64,000 nt of DNA from Granulosicoccus sp965214025 (GTDB taxonomy: Bacteria; Pseudomonadota; Gammaproteobacteria; Granulosicoccales; Granulosicoccaceae): the NCBI GenBank assembly GCA_965214025.1, contig CBDCAW010000023.1, forward strand, positions 62,001-126,000. Direction: 5' to 3'. The translations under genes were made by a program, and so were the position numbers. Below, piece by piece: positions 25,358 through 36,432 of this stretch (positions are counted from its first letter, which is position 1; the number at the start of each line of letters is the position of its first letter). The notes under the pieces are model-generated. The model was not told the DNA's origin. It did no database searches and worked only from the letters and a program-made list of their open reading frames with translations.

Positions 25358-25645
25358 GTGGCCACCATGCACCTGAGCCTTCAGATCCAACCCCGGGTTT
25401 CCGATGAGCAGCTGTATCCGGTGGTCGATGCGGTGATCGCCGATATTCGCGCCAGTGGTCTGCCACATATCGTGGGTGCCATGGAAACCACGATAGAAGG
25501 GAACATCGATGAGCTATTCGCGCTGGTGAAGCAGGCGCACCTGCGCTGCATAGAGCTGGGTGCCGAGCGCGTCGGTGCCACGATCAAGACAGATTTCAAG
25601 CCTTCGGGCATCAGCTTCGAGGAGAAGTTGCATCAGTACCGCTGA
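25358..25645 (+). CDS. Thiamine-binding-like protein (DUF77/YkoF-MTH1187 type)
   Basis: This encodes about 95 residues and matches the small ferredoxin-like domain of the Thiamine_BP/DUF77 family (core IQPRVSDEQLYPVVDAVIADI, ending TIKTDFKPSG). These proteins bind thiamine or its pyrimidine moiety in the cytoplasm and often accompany thiamine-type ABC transporters, as here. I prefer the GTG at 25358 because AGGA lies eight bases upstream; the ATG at 25367 is an alternative. The stop codon overlaps the permease start as TGATGA. Confidence 0.85.
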   Translation: MATMHLSLQIQPRVSDEQLYPVVDAVIADIRASGLPHIVGAMETTIEGNIDELFALVKQAHLRCIELGAERVGATIKTDFKPSGISFEEKLHQYR

Positions 25646-26411
25646 TGAACAGACCTGCCATCACGCTCGGCGTCATCATCGTTCTGCTTTGGCAGGTCAT
25701 GTCCGTGTCAGGCCTTCTGAGCCCGACGCTGCTACCCGGCCCGCTGGCCATCGCACGATCGCTGGTCGACGATCAGGCCCTGTGGATGCCGCACCTGCAG
25801 ACCACCTTGCTGACCGCGCTGAGTGGTTTCGCACTCGCGCTGGTGTTGGCGTTGGTGCTTTGCATCGGCATGGATCGCCACGAACTGCTAAAGCGTGCGC
25901 TGTATCCGTGGCTGCTGGTCTCGCAGATGGTGCCGATCATCTTCGTGTATCCGCTGATGCTGATCTGGCTCGGCTTCGGGCTGGCCGCCAAGGTCGCCGT
26001 GGTCACCCTGGTGTGCTTCTTTCCCATGGCCGTCAGCCTGGCCGACGGGCTTGCCCGCACGCCGGCCGCGTGGCAGCGCATGTTGCAGAGCTTCGGTGCC
26101 AGTGAATGGCAACGGTTTCGCTACCTGCGGTTCCCGGCAGCGTTGCCGTCCACGTTCTCCGGCCTGCGCATCAGTGCCACGTATTGCATCATGGGTGCCG
26201 TGCTGGGTGAGTGGCTGGGTGCGCGCAGCGGGCTCGGCGTGTACATGTTGCGGGCCTACCAAAGCTTCACCCGCCGGCGCGTGTGTTCGCCGCCGTCGTG
26301 CTCGTCGTCTCACTCAGCCTGCTGCTGGTGGGCGTGATCCGGCTGGCCGAGAAGCGCTGGAGCTACACCGAACAATTTTCCCGTCAGGCGTCTGCACGCA
26401 AGGGTCACTGA
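25645..26411 (+). pseudogene. ABC transporter permease (thiamine-precursor type), frameshifted near its 3' end
   Basis: This is a binding-protein-dependent permease with about six helices. It includes the EAA-like loop region (PAAWQRMLQSFGASEWQRFR and FPAALPSTFSGLRIS) that contacts the ATPase. The main frame ends at 26337 with an abrupt Cys/Ser-rich tail after RAYQSF. The missing last membrane helix (RVFAAVVLVVSLSLLLVGVI) and hydrophilic end (up to KGH) continue in the next frame to 26411. One base appears lost between about 26266 and 26284, in a GC-rich run. This is either a real inactivating mutation or a sequencing error. The rest of the cluster is intact. Confidence 0.85.
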
Positions 26412-26524
26412 TCGTTCGACGCCATGATGCACTGTCGGCACTGAGGCCTGCCGAGGGCACCTCCGGCTCCGCTAGTGCCGCCAACTCTTAGTGCTACCAA
26501 CTAACTCTCTCACTGGAGAACGTA

Positions 26525-27496
26525 TTGTCACCTACGCTATCGATGAAGAGTGCCCGCGCAGGGTTCGCGATCGCCGCACTGATGGCCTCTGCGCATGCCA
26601 CTGCGGCGGAGCCCATCACCGTGGTGCTGGACTGGACCGTCAATACCAACCACACCGGGCTGTTCGTTGCCGAGAAGCTGGGTTACTACGACGATCAGGG
26701 GCTGGATGTCAGCATCGAAACCCCGCCCGAAACCGGTGGAGCGGCGATGATACTTTCAGGCTCTGCCGATATCGGCGTCAGTGTGCAGGAAGAGGTCACA
26801 ATGGCACGCGCCGCCGGTCGGCCGCTCACTGCGATCGCCACGATTCTGCAGCACAACACCTCGGGGTTCGCGGCACGTACGGATACCGGCATCAAGCGCC
26901 CGCGCGACTTCGAGGGCAAGCGTTACGGCGGCTGGGGTTCGCCGATCGAAGAGGCCATGGTACGAACGCTGGTCAGCCAGGACGGCGGCGATGCCGACAA
27001 GGTCGACATCGTGCCGATCGGCAACATGGACTTCTTCGGTGCCACCGAGAGTGCGGTTGATTTCGCGTGGGTCTACGAGGGCTGGGATATCGTGGCCGCC
27101 AGGCAGAAGGGCGTTGCGCTGAACTACATTCCGTTGGCCACGTCGAAGGCGCTGGATTTCTACACACCGGTGCTGGCCAGCAGCGACACCTGGCTGCAGG
27201 AAAACGGATCGCTGGCACGGGCATTTCTGGACGCCACCCACAAGGGGTACCGGTATGCGATCGACAACCCGAAGCAAGCTGCCGACATTCTCATGCAGGC
27301 AGCGCCCGAACTCGATGCAGAGCTGGTCGGCGGCAGTCAGAAGTTTCTGGCCGGGCAGTACCAGGGCGATGCCGAGCGCTGGGGCGTGATGGAACTGGAG
27401 CGCTGGCAGGGCTATGCGAACTGGCTGGATGAGAATGATCTGCTCGAAGGCGATTTCTCGGCCAGCGATGCCTTCACGAATGAGTATCTGCCGTAG
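26525..27496 (+). CDS. ABC transporter substrate-binding protein, NMT1/ThiY-like
   Basis: This encodes a 323-residue periplasmic protein. The signal peptide is cleaved probably after ATA. The mature start ITVVLDWTVNTNHTGLFVAEKLGYYDDQGLDV is characteristic of NMT1/THI5-like proteins that bind the thiamine pyrimidine precursor (HMP or formyl-aminopyrimidine). A Gly-Gly-Trp segment and several Trp/Tyr residues could stack on the ring. The start is a TTG at 26525 with GGAG in the correct position; ATG at 26543 lacks a site. It lies between the permease and the ATPase, completing an importer. Confidence 0.88.
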   Translation: MSPTLSMKSARAGFAIAALMASAHATAAEPITVVLDWTVNTNHTGLFVAEKLGYYDDQGLDVSIETPPETGGAAMILSGSADIGVSVQEEVTMARAAGRPLTAIATILQHNTSGFAARTDTGIKRPRDFEGKRYGGWGSPIEEAMVRTLVSQDGGDADKVDIVPIGNMDFFGATESAVDFAWVYEGWDIVAARQKGVALNYIPLATSKALDFYTPVLASSDTWLQENGSLARAFLDATHKGYRYAIDNPKQAADILMQAAPELDAELVGGSQKFLAGQYQGDAERWGVMELERWQGYANWLDENDLLEGDFSASDAFTNEYLP

Positions 27497-27508
27497 GGTC
27501 CGTGCGGG

Positions 27509-28210
27509 ATGGCAACTCTCGAGGGTGCCGGGCTCGGCTTGAGCTATGAGGGTGTGCCGTTGTTCAGCGCACTGGATATTCGGATCGGCAGCGGTGAGAC
27601 TCTCGGCGTGATCGGCCGCAGCGGCTGCGGCAAGAGCAGCCTGCTGAACGTCCTGGCCGGTATACACAGGCCTGATACCGGTAGAGTGATGCTCGATGGG
27701 GAAGACATCACCGGTAAGCCCGGCCACTGCAGTCTGATGCCGCAGGACAACCTGCTGCTACCCTGGCGTACCCTGATCGATAATGCAGCCCTGGCGCTGG
27801 AAATCACCGGTACCGGCAAGGCAGAGGCGCGCGTGCGGGCCGAGGCCTGGTTGCCACGGTTCGATCTGGAGGGCAAGGGCGCGCTCTATCCGCACGAGCT
27901 TTCCGGCGGCATGCAGCAGAGAGCCGCCCTGTTGCGAAGCTGCCTGCACGCGAGTCCGGTACTGCTGCTCGATGAACCGTTTGCAGCGCTGGACGCACTG
28001 ACGCGCATGGAGCTCAGGAGCTGGTTCGCCGAGCTGGTAGGAACGCTCGGGCTCGTCGCGGTGTTGGTCACCCACGATATCGACGAGGTCCTGCAGCTGG
28101 CTTCGCGCATCATCTGTTTCCGGCGAGCGGGTCAGGTGGATCTGATCGATGTTCCCGCATCCGAGCGCGACGAGGCGGCTGCTCGAAAAGGCCTGCTGGA
28201 CGCTCTGTGA
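27509..28210 (+). CDS. ABC transporter ATP-binding protein, ThiZ-like
   Basis: This 233-residue ATPase energises the importer. Walker A is GRSGCGKSS, the Q-loop is LMPQDNLLLPW, the signature is LSGGMQQR, Walker B is VLLLDEPFAALD, and the H-loop is VLVTHDIDEV. The arrangement is typical of nitrate/sulfonate/thiamine-precursor transporters. It begins 12 bp after the binding-protein stop. The cluster order (binding domain, permease, receptor, ATPase) and adjacency to a TPP enzyme support thiamine-precursor uptake. I see no TPP riboswitch upstream. Confidence 0.9.
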   Translation: MATLEGAGLGLSYEGVPLFSALDIRIGSGETLGVIGRSGCGKSSLLNVLAGIHRPDTGRVMLDGEDITGKPGHCSLMPQDNLLLPWRTLIDNAALALEITGTGKAEARVRAEAWLPRFDLEGKGALYPHELSGGMQQRAALLRSCLHASPVLLLDEPFAALDALTRMELRSWFAELVGTLGLVAVLVTHDIDEVLQLASRIICFRRAGQVDLIDVPASERDEAAARKGLLDAL

Positions 28211-28311
28211 GGATGAGAACCGCGCCGCTCGTGTTCGGCCCCCGAGCCCCGCTGGACAGTACGGCCGCGAACCCTTAAGATTCCGCGGTTATTTACGGAA
28301 GAATCACTACC

Positions 28312-29685
28312 TTGACTCGACCAGCCATCCTCGTACTCGCCGACGGGTCCAGCTTCACCGGTACAGCGGTGGGCGCGGACGGCAGCGCCGTGGGCGAAGT
28401 CGTGTTCAATACCGCGATGACCGGCTACCAGGAGATCCTCACCGATCCCTCCTACGCCGGTCAGATGGTCACGCTGACCTGCCCGCACATCGGCAACACC
28501 GGCGCCAACGCCGAAGACGAGGAGTCCGAGACGGTGCACGCCCGGGCCTTGCTCGTCCGGGATGTACCGGCACTGCACAGCAACTTCCGCGCGAGCGAAT
28601 CGCTGCAGGCGTACCTGAAGCGTCGGCAAGTGGTCGCGATCGCCAACATCGATACACGAGCCCTGACGCGTCACCTGCGCAGTTCCGGCGCACAGGCAGG
28701 CTGCGTGGTCGCGGGCGCCACTGTCAATGCCGCCTCGGCACTGGCCAGGGCAAAAGCGTTCCCGGGTCTGTCGGGCGTGGATCTGGTGAAAGGTGTCACC
28801 TGCGGCGAGGTCCGGTCCTGGACGGAAGGTACCTGGTCGTTGGCTGCTTCCAACGCCACGGTTGCGTCGCGCCAGCAGGCGCGCGGGCTACACGGCCAGC
28901 AGGCGCGCGGGCTACACGACCAGCAGGCGCGCGGGCTACACGGCCAGCAGGCGCGCGGGCTACACGGCCAGCAGGCGCGCGGGCTACACGACCAGCAGGC
29001 GCGCGGGCTACACGACCAGCAGGCGCGCGGGCTACACGACCAGCAGGCGCGCACCGGTTCGTCGGTTCCTGAGCCTGCCTCGTCCGGTGCCGACCCTTTC
29101 CACGTCGTCGCCGTCGACTACGGTGTGAAGCGCAACATCCTGCGTCTGCTCGTGGATCGCGGTTGTCGCGTCACGGTGGTACCCGCCACGATGTCTGCCC
29201 AGGGTATCCGCGATCTGATGCCCGATGGCCTGTTTCTGTCCAATGGGCCCGGCGACCCGGAGCCTTGCGGTTACGCCATCGACATGATCCGGACGCTGAC
29301 TGCCGAGCGGCTGCCCACTTTCGGCATCTGCCTGGGGCATCAGCTGCTGGCGCTGGCATCTGGAGCGCGCACCGTCAAGATGAAGTTCGGCCATCATGGT
29401 GCCAACCACCCCGTGCTCGACACTGCCACCGGCCGCGTCATGATTTCCAGCCAGAATCACAGTTTCGCCGTCGATGCCGAATCGCTGAACGAGAGCCTGG
29501 CGATCACACACGTATCGTTGTTCGATCAGTCACTGCAGGGTATCAGGCGGCTCGACGTGCCGGCCTTCAGCTTCCAGGGCCATCCCGAGGCCAGCCCCGG
29601 CCCCCATGATGTGCAGGCGCTGTTCGACCATTTCATTGATCTGATGAAAACGTCCAGGGGCGGCGAGCGCACCGCCGAGCGCTGA
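28312..29685 (+). CDS. carA: Carbamoyl-phosphate synthase small subunit with tandem-repeat linker
   Basis: This encodes the glutaminase subunit that passes ammonia to CarB for carbamoyl phosphate, feeding arginine and pyrimidine synthesis. The N-terminal domain (VVFNTAMTGYQEILTDPSYA) and the class I amidotransferase domain are both complete, with the nucleophile in GICLGHQ and the His/Glu pair in GHPEASPGP. The protein has 457 residues against about 380 usually. The surplus is a repeat tract at residues 188-247 between the two domains, made of seven 8-residue units QQARGLH(G/D) plus a partial unit. The TTG start has a weak purine site. carB follows after 178 bp. Confidence 0.96.
   Translation: MTRPAILVLADGSSFTGTAVGADGSAVGEVVFNTAMTGYQEILTDPSYAGQMVTLTCPHIGNTGANAEDEESETVHARALLVRDVPALHSNFRASESLQAYLKRRQVVAIANIDTRALTRHLRSSGAQAGCVVAGATVNAASALARAKAFPGLSGVDLVKGVTCGEVRSWTEGTWSLAASNATVASRQQARGLHGQQARGLHDQQARGLHGQQARGLHGQQARGLHDQQARGLHDQQARGLHDQQARTGSSVPEPASSGADPFHVVAVDYGVKRNILRLLVDRGCRVTVVPATMSAQGIRDLMPDGLFLSNGPGDPEPCGYAIDMIRTLTAERLPTFGICLGHQLLALASGARTVKMKFGHHGANHPVLDTATGRVMISSQNHSFAVDAESLNESLAITHVSLFDQSLQGIRRLDVPAFSFQGHPEASPGPHDVQALFDHFIDLMKTSRGGERTAER
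28873..29052 (+). repeat. 24-bp minisatellite inside carA, 7.5 copies
   Basis: Seven full units of 24 bp (28873-29040) plus a 12-bp partial unit start CAGCAGGCGCGCGGGCTACA. By eye they are identical except for GGC versus GAC in the last codon. The near identity means the array is young or is kept homogeneous. All copies keep the frame, adding 60 residues between CarA domains. Confidence 0.97.
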
Positions 29686-29742
29686 TCCGGAGGTTGCCAA
29701 GCACGGGCCACCCGCCCCACGGTCGTCGACCCGTGTCGATCT

Positions 29743-29759
29743 CGGGGCCATCGGCCCCG
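29743..29759 (+). promoter_or_regulatory. Hairpin in the carA-carB spacer
   Basis: CGGGGCC (29743-29749) pairs with GGCCCCG (29753-29759) around a 3-nt loop, in the 178-bp gap between carA and carB. It has no U-tract. It may stabilise mRNA or set relative expression; the evidence is structural only. Confidence 0.4.
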
Positions 29760-29863
29760 GTCGCCGGTGACGCTACCCATCATTGTCTACGCCGTTCATG
29801 TCACCATTGCCCGACTCGTTTCGTCACACCGGCAGCTCGCCCGAAAAGCTACAGTAAAGTCAC

Positions 29864-33120
<3,257 letters not shown>

Positions 33121-33124
<4 letters not shown>

Positions 33125-33597
33125 ACAAGGTTCCGATGACCAAGCGCGGTGAAAAGTTGCTGCGTGAAGAGCTGAGCCAGCTGAAGGGAGTGGAACGCCC
33201 GAAAGTCATTCAGGCAATTGCCGATGCGCGTGCGCACGGTGACCTGAAGGAGAATGCGGAATATCACGCTGCCCGCGATCAGCAGAGCTTTATCGAAGGC
33301 AGGCTGAAGGATATCGAAGGCAAGCTGTCGCTGGCACAGGTGATCGATGTCACCACCGTGAACGCGGGGGGCAAGGTCGTGTTCGGATCGACCGTGAAAT
33401 TGCTGGATATCGAGTCTGGCGATGAAATCCTTTATCAGATCGTCGGTGACGACGAAGCCGATCTCAAGAGCAACCGCATCTCGTTCGGTTCACCGGTGGC
33501 CAAGGCAATGATAGGCAAGATGGAAGGTGATGAGGTTGGCGTCCAGACGCCCGGCGGCGTGCGCGAGTACGAGGTGCTGGAAGTGCAATACGTCTGA
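33121..33597 (+). CDS. greA: Transcription elongation factor GreA
   Basis: This 158-residue factor enters the RNA polymerase secondary channel and stimulates cleavage of backtracked transcripts. The coiled-coil tip DARAHGDLKENAEYHAARD carries the acidic Asp and Glu that coordinate catalytic magnesium. The C-terminal FKBP-like domain ends with GDEVGVQTPGG. The start overlaps the carB stop; carAB-greA is a common proteobacterial order. A possible separate promoter inside carB is not visible to me. Confidence 0.97.
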
Positions 33598-33809
33598 AAG
33601 CCGGGGAAACGACAAGATGCCGCTTTCAGCCGTCGCCTGATAGTTCAATCCGTGATGTCAGTCACTGACTGGAGGCCGAACGGCATTTTGCCCACCCGCG
33701 CAGGTGAAAGGGCCCGAGCTCCTTATGCCATAATGACGCCCGGCGGTATTTCGTACGGCTCTTCCTGAGCGGTCTTCTCGCTGCCCTGTTTTACCAATGG
33801 ACTGATAAA

Positions 33810-34451
33810 ATGATGTCTCAGAAGCCCGACTCGGCAGTTTCCCCACCTTCCACCTTGGCTGTTTTCCCCGCTTCCCAGGATGCACGAGGCGCTGCAGTGC
33901 CGGGCCGTCGTGGTTTTCTGCGCCGGGCCTTGGGGGCGGGTGCCGCGGTGGCCATGGCTGCATCGGGTACAGCGGCTTACGGTTCGGTGCCTGCTGCGGA
34001 ATCCGAACGGGGCCTGAGCCTGATCAACGATCATACCTGGGAGCGCCTGGATATCGTCTACTGGACTCACGGCATGTACATAGACGAGAGCCTGGACGCG
34101 ATCAACCATCTGATGCGTGATCACCGTGCCAACACGGCTACGGTAATGGACACGAATCTGCTCGATAATCTGCATAAACTGGCTGCCAAGTTCGATACCA
34201 AAGAACCTTTGCATCTGCTATCCGGCTACAGAACACCGGAAACGAACGCAAAGCTGCGCTTGCGGTCCCCGGGAGTCGCCAAGTTCAGTCTGCACATGGA
34301 AGGGCGTGCCGCGGATATCTACATACCGGGCGTGGAGACCAAGCAGGTGCAGAAGGCAGCCTTGTCTCTCAGGGCCGGTGGCGTCGGTTACTACGGCTCC
34401 CATGGTTTCGTGCATATGGATACCGGCGCGGTTCGCAGCTGGGGAGCTTGA
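33810..34451 (+). CDS. DUF882 (YcbK/MepK-like) peptidoglycan peptidase with Tat signal
   Basis: This encodes 213 residues. A twin-arginine signal (RRGFLRRALGAG, then a hydrophobic Ala-rich stretch) directs export. The catalytic domain has the zinc-peptidase pattern of DUF882/M15-like proteins: SGYRTPETN, SLHMEGRAADI and VGYYGSHGFVHMDTG, providing two histidines and an aspartate. E. coli MepK of this family cleaves meso-Dap-meso-Dap crosslinks made by L,D-transpeptidases. The gene stands alone in a 212-bp upstream spacer. The start could be either of the two adjacent ATGs. Confidence 0.9.
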   Translation: MMSQKPDSAVSPPSTLAVFPASQDARGAAVPGRRGFLRRALGAGAAVAMAASGTAAYGSVPAAESERGLSLINDHTWERLDIVYWTHGMYIDESLDAINHLMRDHRANTATVMDTNLLDNLHKLAAKFDTKEPLHLLSGYRTPETNAKLRLRSPGVAKFSLHMEGRAADIYIPGVETKQVQKAALSLRAGGVGYYGSHGFVHMDTGAVRSWGA

Positions 34452-34520
34452 GCAAACTTCACGGGTTCAACACGATTTCGTAGTTCACCTGCCTTTTGTC
34501 GCCAGCCCACTGGTGCTTCT

Positions 34521-34536
34521 GTGAGAGTTCTCTCAC
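34521..34536. promoter_or_regulatory. Inverted repeat GTGAGAG-TT-CTCTCAC
   Basis: Seven-base perfect arms with a 2-nt centre lie in the 235-bp spacer before the secreted protein at 34687. The form suits a dimeric repressor site more than an RNA hairpin. A TTGACA at 34581-34586 downstream could be a -35 element, but I find no good -10 partner. Confidence 0.35.
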
Positions 34537-34686
34537 TCTCGATTCCGGTTTTACGCTGAAATGCCCTGGCTGTCATTTACTTGACAAACCAGACACGCGC
34601 CGCCAACCTTTTGGCGCGTTACCGCATTACCACAGCGAACTTCGTACTTGAACTCAGGTGCGACCAAAGCCGGAAGGAAGCCTGCA

Positions 34687-35436
34687 ATGACATTTCATAC
34701 CGCACTATCCAACCCCTTCACACCCAGACCAGTCTCGTTCGATTCCAATGCTGCCGATGCTCGACGAGTTCGTCGCTCGGGTGCCCGTCGATCTCTGCGC
34801 AGCGGCCTCATTGCCCTGACAACTACCCTGGCACTTACCGGCGGTACGGCCCAAGCTGAGATATTCGGTGTCAGGGTCACGAATGCGGAGGGCAAACCCC
34901 TGTCCGGCGTGGCAGTCTGCGTCGGCATACAGGGAAATTACAAGCGTTACGGCACTCGGTTCACCGACGGGTCCGGTACCGCCGTGCTTGATGTACCTAA
35001 TGTACCGCTGGTGGTCACGGTGTCGAAAAATCGATTCACCGGTACTCGCATGACCGAGCCGGCTCGGACTTTCTCACTGATCAAGGAAGTGAAGTTGCGC
35101 GATGGCGTACCCGGACCGCGTTGCAAGGCCGAGAGCAGCATGGCGTCGTTGGGCAACGTGCCTGACCTGCTGATACGCGAAATCGATATCAGTGGAAGTT
35201 CATCGAGCCGTTCGCTGCGCCCACTCGTCGATGGACGCCCCAGCCACTACCGCGTAAGCGGAAATTCTGAATTCGTCGATCAGGAATGGCAAGTCTGGAC
35301 CGACGAGATCATGCTGTCGCAGGCGCTGTCGGGAGAGAAAGAACTCTTCCTGCAGTTGCGTAACCGATCAGGAAGCGACGATGCCTGGGTGGAGTCTGTC
35401 TCGGATGTGATCACCATCGTGATGCCGGTTAGCTGA
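34687..35436 (+). CDS. Secreted protein with carboxypeptidase-regulatory/PEGA-like domain
   Basis: This encodes 249 residues from an ATG preceded by AGGAAG. A long basic N-region leads to a hydrophobic core and cleavage after AQA. The next 80 residues, starting IFGVRVTNAEGKPLSGVAVCVG, have the look of a carboxypeptidase regulatory-like or PEGA beta-sandwich (repeated G-x-P-L and TDGSGTAVLDVP). The remaining C-terminal half is a second beta-rich domain without a motif I know. It probably acts in the envelope, but the role is unknown. It stands alone and converges on the Trm112-like gene. Confidence 0.75.
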   Translation: MTFHTALSNPFTPRPVSFDSNAADARRVRRSGARRSLRSGLIALTTTLALTGGTAQAEIFGVRVTNAEGKPLSGVAVCVGIQGNYKRYGTRFTDGSGTAVLDVPNVPLVVTVSKNRFTGTRMTEPARTFSLIKEVKLRDGVPGPRCKAESSMASLGNVPDLLIREIDISGSSSSRSLRPLVDGRPSHYRVSGNSEFVDQEWQVWTDEIMLSQALSGEKELFLQLRNRSGSDDAWVESVSDVITIVMPVS

Positions 35437-35526
35437 TTCTTCCCTCACGCTACCTCGCAGGCCCTCTGGAGCACATGCCTGAGAGCAACGGCAAGACGAT
35501 GCTTCTCCCGCAGGTCTTCCATTCCA

Positions 35527-35569
35527 TCGCACCTGATAAAAGACGCTGACCCGTCTTTGTCAGGTGCGA
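35527..35569. terminator. Long hairpin between convergent genes, likely bidirectional terminator
   Basis: TCGCACCTGATAAAAGACG pairs with CGTCTTTGTCAGGTGCGA around a short CTGACC loop, with only a one-base bulge and mismatch. It lies between the stops of convergent genes at 35436 and 35586. Internal A- and T-rich steps could serve as termination tracts in both directions. Confidence 0.6.
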
Positions 35570-35585
35570 GGGCCGTCAGGGCCCG

Positions 35586-35780
35586 TCAAACCCGCTCGTT
35601 CTTCAGCGCTTCGACCTCCTCGAGCGCGAGATGCCGTGCCTCCTGTTCGAGCATCACCGGAATTTCATCTCGAATCGGATAGGCCAGAGCCGCCTGGCAG
35701 CTCCACAACTCATCTCCGCGCTTGATCAACTTGCCCTTGGTGACGGGGCAGACCAGTATGTCGAGCAATCGTTTGTCCAT
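35586..35780 (-). CDS. Trm112/YcaR family small zinc-binding-like protein
   Basis: This encodes 64 residues. The start MDKRLLDILVCPVTKGKL and the central LWSCQAALAYPIRDEIPVML match the YcaR/Trm112 pattern. Bacterial members often lie near lipid A genes, but here the neighbours are sulfite reductase and a secreted protein. Only two of the zinc cysteines are visible, as is usual for YcaR. The start is set by homology; eleven upstream codons of open frame are not family-like. Confidence 0.9.
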   Translation of the reverse strand: MDKRLLDILVCPVTKGKLIKRGDELWSCQAALAYPIRDEIPVMLEQEARHLALEEVEALKNERV

Positions 35781-35958
35781 CGGTATCAGACCCTGTTGCG
35801 AGCTGGCTACCATGAAGTGGCAACCTGATCGGGCAGCGTTTGCAAGAACCGGCCCGCTATGCCACGGAGTTTACCGTACCGGAAGCCGTATCGGCCTGAT
35901 TCGGGTTACCGGGATGGCCCTGGTCCGGGCTCTCGGTGCGAGCGGGTTCGATGCCCGC

Positions 35959-36432
35959 TCAATCCGCACTCGCGATTGAGTAGCTGGGCTGATAGAACGC
36001 CTGGTATCGACCCAGGATGCCGGTCAAGAGCTCCTCATCAGGCTGCTCCGCGAACTCCAGTGCATTGATACCCACCCGGGTCATTTGCAGCACCTGATCC
36101 GGTCGCACATCGCCGATAGCACGTATCTCTCCGCTGAACCCGAGCTGCTCGCGCAGCATGCGTGCATGCGAGTATCCACGTCCGTCAGTGAAAACAGGCA
36201 CCTCGATACACACCAGCCGCAACCGATCCAGCCACGGCTCCAGGTCTGCAGTGTTGTCGGAAGGTGCAAGGCTGACACCTGCCACGTCGTACCGGTGATC
36301 GCGCATCATCTCCAGGAATCGCGACAGGCTGACAACCGCCATCGCTCCATCGGCGGTCGGCAGATCTGCATCATCCTCGATGCGTACCCACGGGTCGTTC
36401 TCGACCGGTTGGCCGTTACGCAGCAGAGGCAT
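35959..36432 (-). CDS. DUF934 family protein of the sulfite reductase operon
   Basis: This encodes 157 residues and belongs to DUF934, small proteins nearly always placed beside cysI/nir-type reductases and cysH. The C-terminal half has the characteristic EVPVFTDGRGYSHARMLREQLGF and GEIRAIGDVRPDQ. The biochemical role is not established; help to the sirohaem enzyme is inferred from context. The ATG at 36432 overlaps the end of the reductase gene by 17 nt, so the two are coupled. Confidence 0.92.
   Translation of the reverse strand: MPLLRNGQPVENDPWVRIEDDADLPTADGAMAVVSLSRFLEMMRDHRYDVAGVSLAPSDNTADLEPWLDRLRLVCIEVPVFTDGRGYSHARMLREQLGFSGEIRAIGDVRPDQVLQMTRVGINALEFAEQPDEELLTGILGRYQAFYQPSYSIASAD

Noticed and set aside
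26260..26290. Programmed ribosomal frameshifting in the permease
   Set aside because: No slippery heptamer or downstream pseudoknot is apparent. A simple base loss or sequencing error explains the frame change better.
25227..26524. A TPP riboswitch before the thiamine-type transporter genes
   Set aside because: I looked for the CUGAGA and ACCUGAUC-type conserved blocks in the spacers and found neither.
28873..29052. The carA repeats considered as a CRISPR array
   Set aside because: The units are directly abutting with no unique spacers, stay in frame with CarA and have no cas genes nearby.
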